A program made the position numbers and the translations under genes. A stretch of DNA of 64,000 nt, taken from Blautia hydrogenotrophica DSM 10507. Its GTDB lineage: Bacteria; Bacillota; Clostridia; Lachnospirales; Lachnospiraceae. The stretch covers positions 3,286,001 through 3,350,000 of the forward strand of contig NZ_CP136423.1 in NCBI RefSeq assembly GCF_034356035.1, written 5' to 3'. Shown piece by piece: positions 43,999 to 52,677 of this stretch (position 1 is the stretch's first letter; each line of letters starts with the position of its first letter). The notes beneath the pieces were generated by a model. It was not told the origin of the DNA. It did not search any database and was given only the letters and a program-made list of their open reading frames with translations.

Positions 43999-46029
43999 TC
44001 ACAACAGAAATCTGAGACGTTCTAAAATGCCGCCCAGGAAAAATTGAAATGCCTTTTTCTTTCCGCTCAGCTCCTTTTGGGATATCCCTTCCGGGATATA
44101 GGAGTACTCACTCTCTGTCTCTACCACAGCCGCCTTCTCTTCATAGCTTTCCAAATTTTTCCTGAGCTGACGGTTAATCTGCGGGCTGTCCACAGCCAGC
44201 ATCAGCTCAGTATCGATGTAGGCGCTTCTCATATCCATGTTAAAAGACCCGAACAGGGACAGCTCTTCCCCCACCGCGACGCTTTTTCCGTGATAGGAGA
44301 CTCCCCCTTCATACTCCAAAAGCTGGATTCCCGTATCTATCAGCCGCCCTTTGTTTCTCAGATAATCCACCGCCGCAAACATATTGCCATTGTTGGCTGC
44401 GGAATTCTGCATCATCCGCACCTTTTTCCCTGCCTTAGACAGCTCCTGATACATATAATCGTTGCAGATGGCATAAGGAGTATGAATCACGGAATTCCCC
44501 GGCTCCGCTTCGATGAGAGCCATGATCTCATAGAACAGCACGGGTTCCTTTGCGTATCTATGTATGGGGTTGGACAAAAGATGTACCTGCCTAGTCTCAT
44601 AGGTATGTTCTCGATAGTCGTAACCTGCCTCGAACAACTGAGGCTTCTCCTCCCGGATACACTGAAATCTCTCTCGCAGATTTTGCCCCGCTCTCCTAAC
44701 ACTTATGTAGTCTCCAATTTTCTCTTTATCATGGAAGACACTACAATAATCCAGAGACGTAATCCTGCGGTAATAAGCTTCCACTTCCTTTAGAGAACTC
44801 TCCCCCTGTCCTGCGTGGTACACCAGAATATCCCTGTCATAATTTTTATGGCCTTTATAGTCTCCCAGGAAATAGTTAAAGGTGTTCCTTCCTCCCAGAA
44901 TATATGCCGTGTCATCCGCAATCACATATTTATCGTGCATCCGCCCCATAATATTCCAAGGCTTCAAAGGGTTTAGCTTATTGTACAGGATAATCTTTCC
45001 ATTTGGGTGGGAAGAAAGCGCATAAAAATAAGGATTTCCCTCCATGTTCACCCAGGAGTTAAACCCGTCTGCGAAGACTTCCACCTGAACACCTCTGTCT
45101 GCGGCATCTAAAAGCGCTGCTAGAATATCCAACCCGCCATCATCCGCCCGAAAATCAAAGGTCGACAGAATAATCCTCTCCTTTGCCCCTGCAATCAGAC
45201 GGATTCTCTCATCCAACGCCTCACCGTTGTCCTCTAAAATCCGAGCCCGGTCCGAACCGATACCGCTGCCGTAGCACTCAGACACATCGAAACCTCCCTT
45301 TGTCTGCTTTTTTACTTCAGGATGCTTCGTAAACGGCAGAACCGCACCGACCAACAGATACATGCAAAAGAGAATCAACAGGACAGGCACTGCCCAGCGA
45401 TACTTCCTGTGTCTCTGTCTTAATTCCTGCGTCAGAGCTTTCATATTGATGTCCCCGCCTAGTACACCTCGTCTCAGCTCACCCAGCACCCGGGCATAAA
45501 GCTCTATGTAAGATACCAGCGCAAAGAACATCAGCCCAATTTCCAGCACCATCAACAAATTCACTTGAAGAATTTTTAAGTCTGGAAACAGCAGAAGCAC
45601 AAAGCTGATGATATAAAGTCCCGCCGTGCAGATTTTTCCCGGCCAGGTGGCACCTCCTGTCCGCCAGCCCTTTCTCATCAGGAGCAGTCCAGACGCACCC
45701 ATAAATAGCTCTTTAAAAATAAAAATCAGGACAACCGTGCGCATCAGCGGATAGCGAAAGCTAAAGCTGACCGCCACAACTCCCAGCGTCACCTTATCTG
45801 CCACTGGGTCCAGGATTTTTCCCCAATTCGTAATCATGTTAAAATGTCTGGCTATCTTACCGTCGAGAAAATCTGACAGCATAGAAATCCCTATAATCCC
45901 TGCCGCAATATAATAATCCTGCTGTGTTCTCGCCTCAAAGCAGACTGCCAGATAGACCACAGCCAATATCAGCCGGAAATATCCCAGCAGATTCGGTATC
46001 GAAAAGTACTCTCTCATCCAACCTTTCAT
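43999..46029 (-). CDS. CDP-alcohol phosphatidyltransferase fused to a PLD-type cardiolipin-synthase-like domain
   Basis: A 676-residue membrane protein. Residues 1-190 are a CDP-alcohol phosphatidyltransferase with the perfect motif D56-G57, A60-R61, G70, D74, D78 and several TMs. A TM near 212-232 leads to a phospholipase-D domain with HKD1 at H365/K367/D372 followed by GGRN. In HKD2, H580 and K582 are kept but the Asp position is Gly587, followed by GSFN. Together these could make phosphatidylglycerol-phosphate and then cardiolipin, or transfer a related headgroup. I chose the ATG at 46029 (AGAGG upstream) over a TTG inside the previous gene. Fusion is intact with no break. Confidence 0.88.
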   Translation of the reverse strand: MKGWMREYFSIPNLLGYFRLILAVVYLAVCFEARTQQDYYIAAGIIGISMLSDFLDGKIARHFNMITNWGKILDPVADKVTLGVVAVSFSFRYPLMRTVVLIFIFKELFMGASGLLLMRKGWRTGGATWPGKICTAGLYIISFVLLLFPDLKILQVNLLMVLEIGLMFFALVSYIELYARVLGELRRGVLGGDINMKALTQELRQRHRKYRWAVPVLLILFCMYLLVGAVLPFTKHPEVKKQTKGGFDVSECYGSGIGSDRARILEDNGEALDERIRLIAGAKERIILSTFDFRADDGGLDILAALLDAADRGVQVEVFADGFNSWVNMEGNPYFYALSSHPNGKIILYNKLNPLKPWNIMGRMHDKYVIADDTAYILGGRNTFNYFLGDYKGHKNYDRDILVYHAGQGESSLKEVEAYYRRITSLDYCSVFHDKEKIGDYISVRRAGQNLRERFQCIREEKPQLFEAGYDYREHTYETRQVHLLSNPIHRYAKEPVLFYEIMALIEAEPGNSVIHTPYAICNDYMYQELSKAGKKVRMMQNSAANNGNMFAAVDYLRNKGRLIDTGIQLLEYEGGVSYHGKSVAVGEELSLFGSFNMDMRSAYIDTELMLAVDSPQINRQLRKNLESYEEKAAVVETESEYSYIPEGISQKELSGKKKAFQFFLGGILERLRFLL

Positions 46030-46057
46030 CTCAATGCCTCTCTTCGCTTCTTCTCTC

Positions 46058-46582
46058 TCACCGACAATGTCTCTCTGCGTATTCAATCACAGGCTGTAAG
46101 TTCTCCCTCTTGCTATAGTCAAAGGAGTTTTTCACCAATCCTGCCATCTCCTTTTTTGTCCCGTCTTTCTCCTTCATTCTGTCCAACATCTTACTGAACA
46201 CCTTCATCATCAACCTGTCTTTCCAGCCCATCTTCTCATAACACAGTCCACTTTGCAGATAGAAAACTTTATATTCCTCCTGCCGGCAGTCCTTAAAGTT
46301 CGCCTCTAACGTACGTCTCGTCTCCTCATTATCCGGCGGCGCCGCCCCTGTGACCAGCACGATTTTGGTCGCGGCTTTTAAAGACTGACTCAAAAACCAG
46401 GGAAGTTGCTGAATCTTTCCCGCGTGAATCCAGGACGCAAAAATCACCGTGTCATAACTTCCCAAGTCCACAGTCTGAACTTCCTCCCAAGGAATACAAC
46501 TGCATCCTAGACTCTCTTGAAGCCACTGAGCATACCGCTTTGTAAAACCAGTCTTAGAACAGTAGATAATGACCTCTCTCAT
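46058..46582 (-). CDS. Flavodoxin-domain protein
   Basis: A 174-residue protein with a flavodoxin fold. FMN phosphate loop YCSKTGFTKRYA at the N-terminus, VIFASWIHAGKIQQL and VLVTGAAPP mark the isoalloxazine loops. It resembles HemG/flavodoxin-like proteins of Firmicutes. RBS region lies in the end of the TetR gene, which overlaps by 4 bases, so the two form an operon. Partner and role not evident. Confidence 0.87.
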   Translation of the reverse strand: MREVIIYCSKTGFTKRYAQWLQESLGCSCIPWEEVQTVDLGSYDTVIFASWIHAGKIQQLPWFLSQSLKAATKIVLVTGAAPPDNEETRRTLEANFKDCRQEEYKVFYLQSGLCYEKMGWKDRLMMKVFSKMLDRMKEKDGTKKEMAGLVKNSFDYSKRENLQPVIEYAERHCR

Positions 46583-47154
46583 CTTTTTGCTGCCTCCATC
46601 TCCATAAATTTTGCCTGAAAAGCTTCATACGCCTCATTTGCCATAATTTTCATCTCCTCGGTATTTGTCTCTTCCCCCAGACAAGCCAGGATAAAAGACA
46701 GACCAATATTATAGATCATCATGTGTTTGTGCAGCTTCTTCGCTCTGTCCTCTTCCATCCCTAATTTCTGCGTGATATCTTCTAATACCTTGGGATTTGT
46801 CTCCTCCTGATAAATTTCCTCAAGCGAATGAGCCCTTTTTCTCTTTCTTAAAAAATACAGTCGGTACAAATGAGGTTCCTCTTTTGCCAACAGAGCATGA
46901 GCCCTTCCCACGCTCTCAAACAGGCAGGAAGAATCTATCCGCTCAGATACATATTCCTGAATAAATTTTCCCGTATACTCCACCACGTCCGCTCTCAGTC
47001 CATCCATATTTCGACAGTAGCAGTACACAGGCTGCACCGAACACCCAATTCTCTCCGCTATATTTTTGACCAGCACCTTCTCCATTCCACCCTCACGGGC
47101 CAGCGAAAAAGCTGCTTCCACCACCATTTCTTTTGTAATCCTCTGTCTGGGCAC
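46579..47154 (-). CDS. TetR/AcrR-family regulator
   Basis: A 191-residue regulator with an N-terminal TetR helix-turn-helix (MVVEAAFSLAREGG...KNIAERIGCSVQPVYCYCRNMDGL) and a helical ligand domain. Probable start is GTG at 47154 with GAGAGG 11 bases upstream. Its 4-base overlap with the flavodoxin gene indicates that it regulates that operon. An AT-rich palindrome at 47183-47203 is a likely operator. Confidence 0.9.
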   Translation of the reverse strand: MPRQRITKEMVVEAAFSLAREGGMEKVLVKNIAERIGCSVQPVYCYCRNMDGLRADVVEYTGKFIQEYVSERIDSSCLFESVGRAHALLAKEEPHLYRLYFLRKRKRAHSLEEIYQEETNPKVLEDITQKLGMEEDRAKKLHKHMMIYNIGLSFILACLGEETNTEEMKIMANEAYEAFQAKFMEMEAAKR

Positions 47155-47182
47155 GGGATACCATTCCTCTCAAATAAATAAA

Positions 47183-47203
47183 TTATATAAATAGTTTATA
47201 TAA
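47183..47203. promoter_or_regulatory. Candidate TetR operator
   Basis: TTATATAAA-TAG-TTTATATAA, a perfect 9-bp inverted repeat about 30 bases before the TetR gene, overlapping TATAAT-like boxes. Confidence 0.55.
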
Positions 47204-47349
47204 TTGAATTATATAATGTTCTCGAAAAATTTACAAGTATGTTTTATGCTTCCCGTACACTGTAGGTAACTATTTAGCCATGCGTCTGATAAGAACAAAA
47301 ATCCGGAGCAAGTTTGCTTGCAGAGGAGTTTTACTCTTATCAGGCATAT

Positions 47350-47519
47350 GGCGCTGATCCACAAGCGAAGATTTAGCCGCATATGCGGTGATATAAGCTG
47401 CGCAGCAGAATCCCTGCGCATCCTCGCGGAGCGTTTATCCGATGGGGATTGGCCCCTGCCTCTGTTACTAATTTCTTGCTCTCCACCTATAGAGGCGGGT
47501 GGCTTCCCCATATGATACA
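47350..47519 (+). repeat. Palindrome-tailed repeat, copy B2
   Basis: Contains GCGCATCCTCGCGGAGCGTTT and imperfect arms TTTATCCGATGGGGAT (47433-47448) and TTCCCCATATGATA (47503-47516) around CACCTATAGAGGCGGGTGG. Ends beside the GNAT terminator. Upstream, CTGATAAGA and TCTTATCAG (47287-47345) form another inverted repeat. Confidence 0.78.
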
Positions 47520-47521
47520 TA

Positions 47522-47558
47522 CAGCCGCAAGAATACATGGTCTGCATTCTTACGGCTG
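47522..47558 (-). terminator. Terminator of the GNAT gene
   Basis: A 13-bp stem with one G-U pair (47522-47534 with 47546-47558), 6 bases past the stop codon. Repeat B2 begins where the T-tract would be. Confidence 0.75.
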
Positions 47559-47564
47559 CACTTA

Positions 47565-48008
47565 TTATTCTATGCTGATATCATACAAATCTGCCACCGC
47601 CTTGCTCCTGTACCTCATCCCCTCTTTCAGAACAAAGCCTTCTTTTTCCCAGAACTGATTGCCAATCTTATTTTCCTTATAGACCAGCGAAGCAATCTTT
47701 TTGATTCCTTCTTTCTCCAATGCTTTCATCGCCGTTTTAAGCAACCTATCTGCTACCCCCTTCCTCCTCTCACTCTCTTTCACTGCCAAATGATAGATAT
47801 AGCCTCTCCTGCCATCATTTCCAGCCAGAATTACTCCGATCACCTTTCCTTCATTCTTTGCGACAAAACAAGTGGAAGGATTTCGTCTTAAAAATTTTCG
47901 AATTCCCTCCCTAGAATCATCCAGATTATTCAAGCCCATTCCTTTTGTATGTACCCAGATTTTCCACGCCTCATCGTAATCCTCAATTTTCATTGCTAAT
48001 ACTTCCAT
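47565..48008 (-). CDS. GNAT-family N-acetyltransferase
   Basis: A 147-residue acetyltransferase with the acetyl-CoA motif VKESERRKGVADRLLKTAM and a beta-bulge region IYHLAV. RBS GGGGGA precedes the ATG at 48008. It resembles small RimI-like acetyltransferases; the acceptor is unknown. Single gene with its own terminator, flanked by repeats B2 and A6. Confidence 0.9.
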   Translation of the reverse strand: MEVLAMKIEDYDEAWKIWVHTKGMGLNNLDDSREGIRKFLRRNPSTCFVAKNEGKVIGVILAGNDGRRGYIYHLAVKESERRKGVADRLLKTAMKALEKEGIKKIASLVYKENKIGNQFWEKEGFVLKEGMRYRSKAVADLYDISIE

Positions 48009-48078
48009 AAATGATTCCCCCGACTTCCGCTAAATAATCTCAAACTTACATAGGTCTACGGTCCACCTGATATTCAGA

Positions 48079-48148
48079 ACGGAACGTTTATGTTGCAGAA
48101 ACGAGCTCTCACGCATCAGCATGACAAGCTCCTTTCTATAACACAAAA
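48079..48148 (+). repeat. Palindrome-tailed repeat, decayed copy A6
   Basis: Only the tail remains: GGAACGTTTATGTTGCAGAA, a CACGCATCAGCATGACAAG core and TCCTTTCTATAACACAAA. Arms now pair poorly. The rest of this gap up to 48343 is AT-rich, with a C9 run at 48295-48303, and I see no gene in it. Confidence 0.65.
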
Positions 48149-48343
48149 TATTTTATATAATTATAGCGCAAATCTTAGAAAAAATCATTCATATATGAAT
48201 AAAATTAACAATTTATTTTTATTTTTCGACCATCTCCTCCAAATTTTCCGGATTATATTGCACACCAACGTTTTAATGTATTAAATGCACAATACCCCCC
48301 CCCGAATAAACAGATAATTTTTATATATATTTTAAATATACAT

Positions 48344-48820
48344 TTAATTAAATAAGTTATGTATCAGATAAGCTAAATTTAAGTATCCTGCGAACACCAG
48401 CCAGATCAAATAGGGAATCAAAAGTTTTCCTGCAATTTGGTCAATCATAGAAAAGCACCTGGCCGTCAACAATACCAGATCAAACAGCAGTAGCAACCAG
48501 ATAAAAGAAAAAAAGTATGCGTCCAATTTAAAGAACAGCAGCGGCCACAGAGCATTCACTAAAAGCTGTGCCCCGTAAATCAACAGAGCCTGTTTGGTGT
48601 CATCGTTTCCAGAGACGTAGACTCGATACGCGGCAACTCCCATCAAAAAATAAAGTATCGTCCACACCACGGGGAACACCCAACCCGGTGGTGCAAGAGG
48701 TGGATGATAGAGCGTCTGATATTTCTCCATGCTCCCTGAAGTCAAAAGCCCTGCCAAAGTTCCCGTGCCAAGACTGATGAGAATACTCAGCAGCAAAGGT
48801 TTCCATTGGATTTTCTCCAT
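48344..48820 (-). CDS. TspO/MBR family protein
   Basis: A 158-residue membrane protein with five TM helices and the family hallmarks YHPPLAPPGWVFPVVWTILY and NALWPLLFF. TspO proteins bind porphyrins and sterols and act in oxidative or tetrapyrrole stress. ATG at 48820 follows GGAGG. Stand-alone gene. In a strict anaerobe its role is unclear. Confidence 0.95.
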   Translation of the reverse strand: MEKIQWKPLLLSILISLGTGTLAGLLTSGSMEKYQTLYHPPLAPPGWVFPVVWTILYFLMGVAAYRVYVSGNDDTKQALLIYGAQLLVNALWPLLFFKLDAYFFSFIWLLLLFDLVLLTARCFSMIDQIAGKLLIPYLIWLVFAGYLNLAYLIHNLFN

Positions 48821-48948
48821 ATTTCCTCCACTCGGGACACCCTTCGATCTCCCGGTACATTCACTTACCACTAGCCTATTCCGGGGCTGTCTGAAATATT
48901 CTCATCTCCATCCCTTATTCAAATCTCACTGGGTTTCCCCCTCTGTTC

Positions 48949-49122
48949 AAGACTCGCTTGCGAGTCTTGGCGCGGGATTCAAGTCGGCATTCGCCGACAT
49001 CATTCTTCTTCGAATCCCTGCGCATCCTCGCGGAGTGTTTATCTGATGGGAATTGCCACCCGTCAAGGATACTGATTTTTGCTCTCCACCTATAGAGGCG
49101 GGCGACTTTCCCATCTGATAAA
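48949..49122 (+). repeat. Palindrome-tailed repeat, copy B3
   Basis: Opens with hairpin AAGACTCGCTTGCGAGTCTT (48949-48968), contains CGCGGAGTGTTT, and has perfect 15-bp arms TTTATCTGATGGGAA (49038-49052) and TTCCCATCTGATAAA (49108-49122). One G/C pair shorter than in B1, on both arms. Its right end codes the C-terminus of the alpha/beta hydrolase. Confidence 0.88.
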
Positions 49123-49869
49123 ATTCTCGATCTGTCTCATGACCTCCGTCAAAATCCAAAGTGTTCCCTGTATCTCATCCACTTCCAAATTATGTCCCAC
49201 ATTCTCCACAAGATAATATCTCATTTCTCGTTTCTCACACACAGACTCTAGGTCCTCCACTGGAAAATATGGATCTTTGGTTCCCGCGACCACCAGCTGC
49301 CCTTGCTCTTTAAAATATTTCACCGTCTGAGGCAGCGGTGTCAAAAAACAATGCCGTACCCCAGTCAGTCCATATTCTCGCTCCGCTTTTCCTGCCAGCA
49401 CAGTCCCCATACTCTTGGAGACAAATAGAATTTCCTGATAGTCGTTAAGTTTTCGACTGTCCAACTCTGTCTGAACTGTTTTCCAAGCCTGCTCTTCTGT
49501 CTGCTCAAAAGAGAAATTCTCCGTTTTCCTATCTCTAGGGTAGTCATAGTGGAGAAGTACCGTCTCATACCCCAGATTTCTGCACAACTTTTCCGGGTAA
49601 TAGAGCAAAGCTCTGTCCGTGCTGTGCCGCCATCCGGGAAAAAACACCGCCAATTTTCTTCTTCTCAGTTCTCCTCTCTCGTCCATCCACACCTGCATTC
49701 CTTCGTCGATTCCGCTTTGCCAGAGTGCCTTTTCCTCCATCCGGCAGACAATCTCTTCTCCAGTTCCAGCATCTTCCGCCCATATCTTCACAAAGACGGA
49801 CTCTCCTTGCGGTCTCCCCTCACAGCCGAAATCTGGCTCTTCGATTTCTTTGATTCTGATCTGTCTCAT
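49090..49869 (-). CDS. Alpha/beta-hydrolase-fold protein
   Basis: A 259-residue protein. A beta-rich N-terminal third precedes an alpha/beta core with nucleophile Ser in VSKSMGTVLAG, acid DPYFPVEDLES and His in VENVGHNLEV. I chose the ATG at 49869, which has AAAGGAGG 6 bases upstream, over a much longer frame. The last residues (NFIRWESRPPL) are coded by repeat B3, so the original C-terminus was replaced. The core looks complete. Substrate unknown. Confidence 0.82.
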   Translation of the reverse strand: MRQIRIKEIEEPDFGCEGRPQGESVFVKIWAEDAGTGEEIVCRMEEKALWQSGIDEGMQVWMDERGELRRRKLAVFFPGWRHSTDRALLYYPEKLCRNLGYETVLLHYDYPRDRKTENFSFEQTEEQAWKTVQTELDSRKLNDYQEILFVSKSMGTVLAGKAEREYGLTGVRHCFLTPLPQTVKYFKEQGQLVVAGTKDPYFPVEDLESVCEKREMRYYLVENVGHNLEVDEIQGTLWILTEVMRQIENFIRWESRPPL

Positions 49870-50111
49870 GAAATTCCTCCTTTTTAATCTTCCCACCTCT
49901 TTCTGATAATCATTATATCTCATCCTGTATCGGATGACCATCCGAACCTCCCTCTTCACTGGATAATAGCGTGTGAACAATCCCCCTGTTCGTTACAACT
50001 TCGCAACAACTGTCTGTTATTGTTAAGTTAGAAAACTCTTTATACCCCGCCTATCCGTTACCGTTCACTCCCTTGCAGTTCGTGAACAGCACCACGCTTC
50101 GCAATGCACAC

Positions 50112-50133
50112 AAACTGCTGTAAACAGCAGTTT
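50112..50133. repeat. Short intergenic palindrome
   Basis: AAACTGCTGT-AA-ACAGCAGTTT, perfect 10-bp arms, in the 430-base divergent gap 49870-50299. No gene is seen in that gap. A TATAAT at 50275-50280 lies unusually close to the ribosome site of the next gene. Confidence 0.6.
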
Positions 50134-50299
50134 GGCACGGGCAGGTCTCGGAATTTTTGCACAAAATGTGCCAAAATACTTCGCGGGATATAGAAGGCTT
50201 GAACAGTAACTCCTGTCTTCCAGAGCCGGACAAAAAGGATAAAGTTTCTGTTTTCTGTTCCAAACCAACCATGTTATAATGAAAAGGAGGAAAATGATT

Positions 50300-50830
50300 A
50301 TGAAAAAATTAAAACATCAACTGAAACGCCACTCTTTCGGTATGGCAATCATCTGCATATTGTTAGCGGCAGCAGCCGTCTTCGGAGGCTTCTCTGTATT
50401 CGCCCAACAACGAGCCGAACAATCCGTCACTAATTTCCAAGATCGCTCACAGGAGACTCTATTTAAAAACTACATCTACTCCGCCGAGACTGTAAAAACA
50501 GTCTGCGACAAGTATGATCTGGACTATGACACCGTCACAGTCGACGAAGTATTCGCAGACAGAGATCGGCTCGATTATACTTCTGCCGTGGCCTTAAAGC
50601 TGGAAAATGGGAAAAAATCTCTATTGTCCGACGGTGAGAGCACAAATATCGATACCCTAGAAATTTACTTAAATGAAGTGTACGCTTTCGACGGCGGCAG
50701 AGAGATCATCGAGGAAGCCTGTGAAAAATATAAGGTCTCCGCAAAAAATGGAAAAATCAGCGATTTTACCGTCAAACAACTGATGGAAATTGAGAAACAG
50801 GCATACGAGACCTCCCCACATCCCCACTGA
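50300..50830 (+). CDS. Membrane-anchored hypothetical protein beside a two-component system
   Basis: A 176-residue protein from the ATG at 50300, 9 bases after AGGAGG. One N-terminal TM (about residues 14-36) ending in VFAQQRAEQ, then an extracellular domain rich in acidic residues and Tyr. I do not recognise the family. It lies 44 bases before the response regulator and is probably cotranscribed. An accessory or sensed component of the kinase is a guess. Confidence 0.7.
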   Translation: MKKLKHQLKRHSFGMAIICILLAAAAVFGGFSVFAQQRAEQSVTNFQDRSQETLFKNYIYSAETVKTVCDKYDLDYDTVTVDEVFADRDRLDYTSAVALKLENGKKSLLSDGESTNIDTLEIYLNEVYAFDGGREIIEEACEKYKVSAKNGKISDFTVKQLMEIEKQAYETSPHPH

Positions 50831-50874
50831 CCCGTGTAAGCTCTGATTGGCTAAACATAAAGAAAGGATTTCAA

Positions 50875-51522
50875 ATGGCTGAGATTTTGATTGTGGAAGA
50901 TGAAGCTTCCATCAATGAACTGATAAAACGGACTTTAAATGCAGCCGGCCACCGCTGCCTCCAAGCCTACAAAGGCATGGAGGCGATCTCTATGGGTAAA
51001 AGTCATACCTTTGATTTGGTTTTGTTGGACGTGAATCTGCCGGATATCAGTGGCTGGAAGGTAAAAGAATCTCTGGGCAATACTCCGGTGATCTACGTGA
51101 CTGCCAGAGACGAGCTAGGAGATAAAATCCGGGGCCTAAACGGCGGCGCCCAGGACTATATCGTCAAGCCTTTCGCCATGGAGGAGCTGGTAGCTCGAGT
51201 ACATGTGGTTCTGAGGCGTTTCCAAAAAGATGAAAAACTCTTTCGGCTCCACGGCACAGAAGTATTCTTAGATTCCTGTCAGGTGAAAGTAGACGGAGAA
51301 ACCGTGGCTTTGACTTACCAGGAATTTGAACTGCTGCGCACACTGATTATTCACAAAAACATCGCTCTTTCCAGGGACCAACTCTTAGATATGGCCTGGG
51401 GAATGGATTTTCTGGGAGACGCCCGTACTGTAGATGTTCACATTCAGAGAATCCGAAAAAAACTGCATCTGGAAAACGATATCAAGACCGTCTATAAACG
51501 CGGCTACAGATTGGAGTGTTAA
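50875..51522 (+). CDS. OmpR-family response regulator
   Basis: A 215-residue regulator. Receiver domain with VEDE, phospho-Asp in LVLLDVNLPD, Thr/Lys in YVTARDE and YIVKPFA, and a winged-helix domain ending in IKTVYKRGYRLEC. RBS AAAGGA. The receiver lacks a few residues around KESLGNTPVIYV compared with the usual length. The kinase starts one base after its stop. Confidence 0.93.
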   Translation: MAEILIVEDEASINELIKRTLNAAGHRCLQAYKGMEAISMGKSHTFDLVLLDVNLPDISGWKVKESLGNTPVIYVTARDELGDKIRGLNGGAQDYIVKPFAMEELVARVHVVLRRFQKDEKLFRLHGTEVFLDSCQVKVDGETVALTYQEFELLRTLIIHKNIALSRDQLLDMAWGMDFLGDARTVDVHIQRIRKKLHLENDIKTVYKRGYRLEC

Positions 51523-51523
51523 C

Positions 51524-52657
51524 ATGCAGCTCTGGAAGAAAAATTATTTGATCACCCTCGCCGTCTTCACCCTGTTCTTATCCGTGGGAATTTCCCTCCT
51601 GGTCAATTTGATATTTTTCGAAGAATATCAACAGGAAATTCAGAACACCATGACAGAAAAAAATACGCTGCTCAGTCTTCTCTCCCTGGATGAAACTTCC
51701 TTCTCTGAAAACGGCAGTCTCTATTTTTTATCGGACAACTTAAAAAATGACGGAAAATATCTGCTAATTGCCTCTGAGAACTCCCGAGAACTGGTAAATT
51801 CCTTTCCCTTTTCTCTCAAATCGTTCCCAGATTCCGCTTCTGTATACCGTCATGAAGGTGTTCCTTACCTGGTTCTTGCAGACACCTTGGATTTAGGCCA
51901 GAACACCTTGGATTTTTACTACGGAAAGGCTCTCTCCTCTGTGTACGCCTCCCACAGAATCCGGCTGGCGTCTGCTTTCCTGGTTTTTCTGCTTCTCACT
52001 TTTTTAGTTGGCTTCGGCCTGTATATCACCATGAAAAAAATTTATATGCCCGTCAACCAGATCTCTCATGAACTGCGCAATCCCTTGACGGTCATCCAAG
52101 GGTATGCCCAGTATCTGCGGGACGGCTGCTTGACTGAGGAGGACCGCTGTTTTGCGGAAGATCAGCTCATAGCCCAGACAGATAATCTCAAAAAAATCGT
52201 GGAAAAAATCCTGATTATGGGAAATCTCCGTGAAGGCAGAATTCTAAATCAAAGGCTCGTTCTCGACCGATTGCTGAGAGATATTCAGACTCAATACCCT
52301 TCTTTGGTCATCGAAAGCCACGAAAAATATATTTTCGGAGATGAGACCTTGTTAAAAGCTCTACTCAGCAACTTGATCTCCAATGCCTTGCAAAGCGGCG
52401 ACAGTGTCCGCCTTCGTATCTACCAAAACAAAATCTCAGTCTGGAATGACGGGGAAGCAGACCCCAAAATCCTAGACGCCCTGAATAAAAGAAAAAATCT
52501 AGACGTCTCACAGATCAAGGGATCTGGAATCGGTGTGGGAATCTGCCGGGACATCGTACACCTATACCACGGCAAACTACAGTATCAGATTCCCGAACAG
52601 GGCGGAACAGAGGCAGTCGTTATTTTTCCTTCTTCGATGCTCACAGACGAAGAATAA
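51524..52657 (+). CDS. Sensor histidine kinase
   Basis: A 377-residue kinase with two TMs (about 9-32 and 145-170), a 110-residue extracellular sensor loop and no clear HAMP. H-box QISHELRNPLTVIQGY and an ATPase domain with NLISNALQSG and IKGSGIGVGI are visible; the G1 box is poor (SVWNDGEAD). Start at 51524, just past the regulator stop. Signal unknown. Confidence 0.92.
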   Translation: MQLWKKNYLITLAVFTLFLSVGISLLVNLIFFEEYQQEIQNTMTEKNTLLSLLSLDETSFSENGSLYFLSDNLKNDGKYLLIASENSRELVNSFPFSLKSFPDSASVYRHEGVPYLVLADTLDLGQNTLDFYYGKALSSVYASHRIRLASAFLVFLLLTFLVGFGLYITMKKIYMPVNQISHELRNPLTVIQGYAQYLRDGCLTEEDRCFAEDQLIAQTDNLKKIVEKILIMGNLREGRILNQRLVLDRLLRDIQTQYPSLVIESHEKYIFGDETLLKALLSNLISNALQSGDSVRLRIYQNKISVWNDGEADPKILDALNKRKNLDVSQIKGSGIGVGICRDIVHLYHGKLQYQIPEQGGTEAVVIFPSSMLTDEE

Positions 52658-52677
52658 GACAGACTGCCGTCTCCCCT

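Noticed and set aside
44044..44793. Long plus-strand frame opposite the transferase/PLD fusion gene
   Set aside because: Antisense shadow of a well-supported gene; no recognisable domain.
48295..48303. C9 homopolymer as a phase-variable switch
   Set aside because: It lies in an AT-rich gap past the TspO stop, not within a gene or a recognisable promoter spacer.
50051..50272. Open frames of about 70 codons in the divergent gap before the membrane-anchored protein gene
   Set aside because: No ribosome site, odd composition, and they cover the palindrome and promoter region of the divergent genes.
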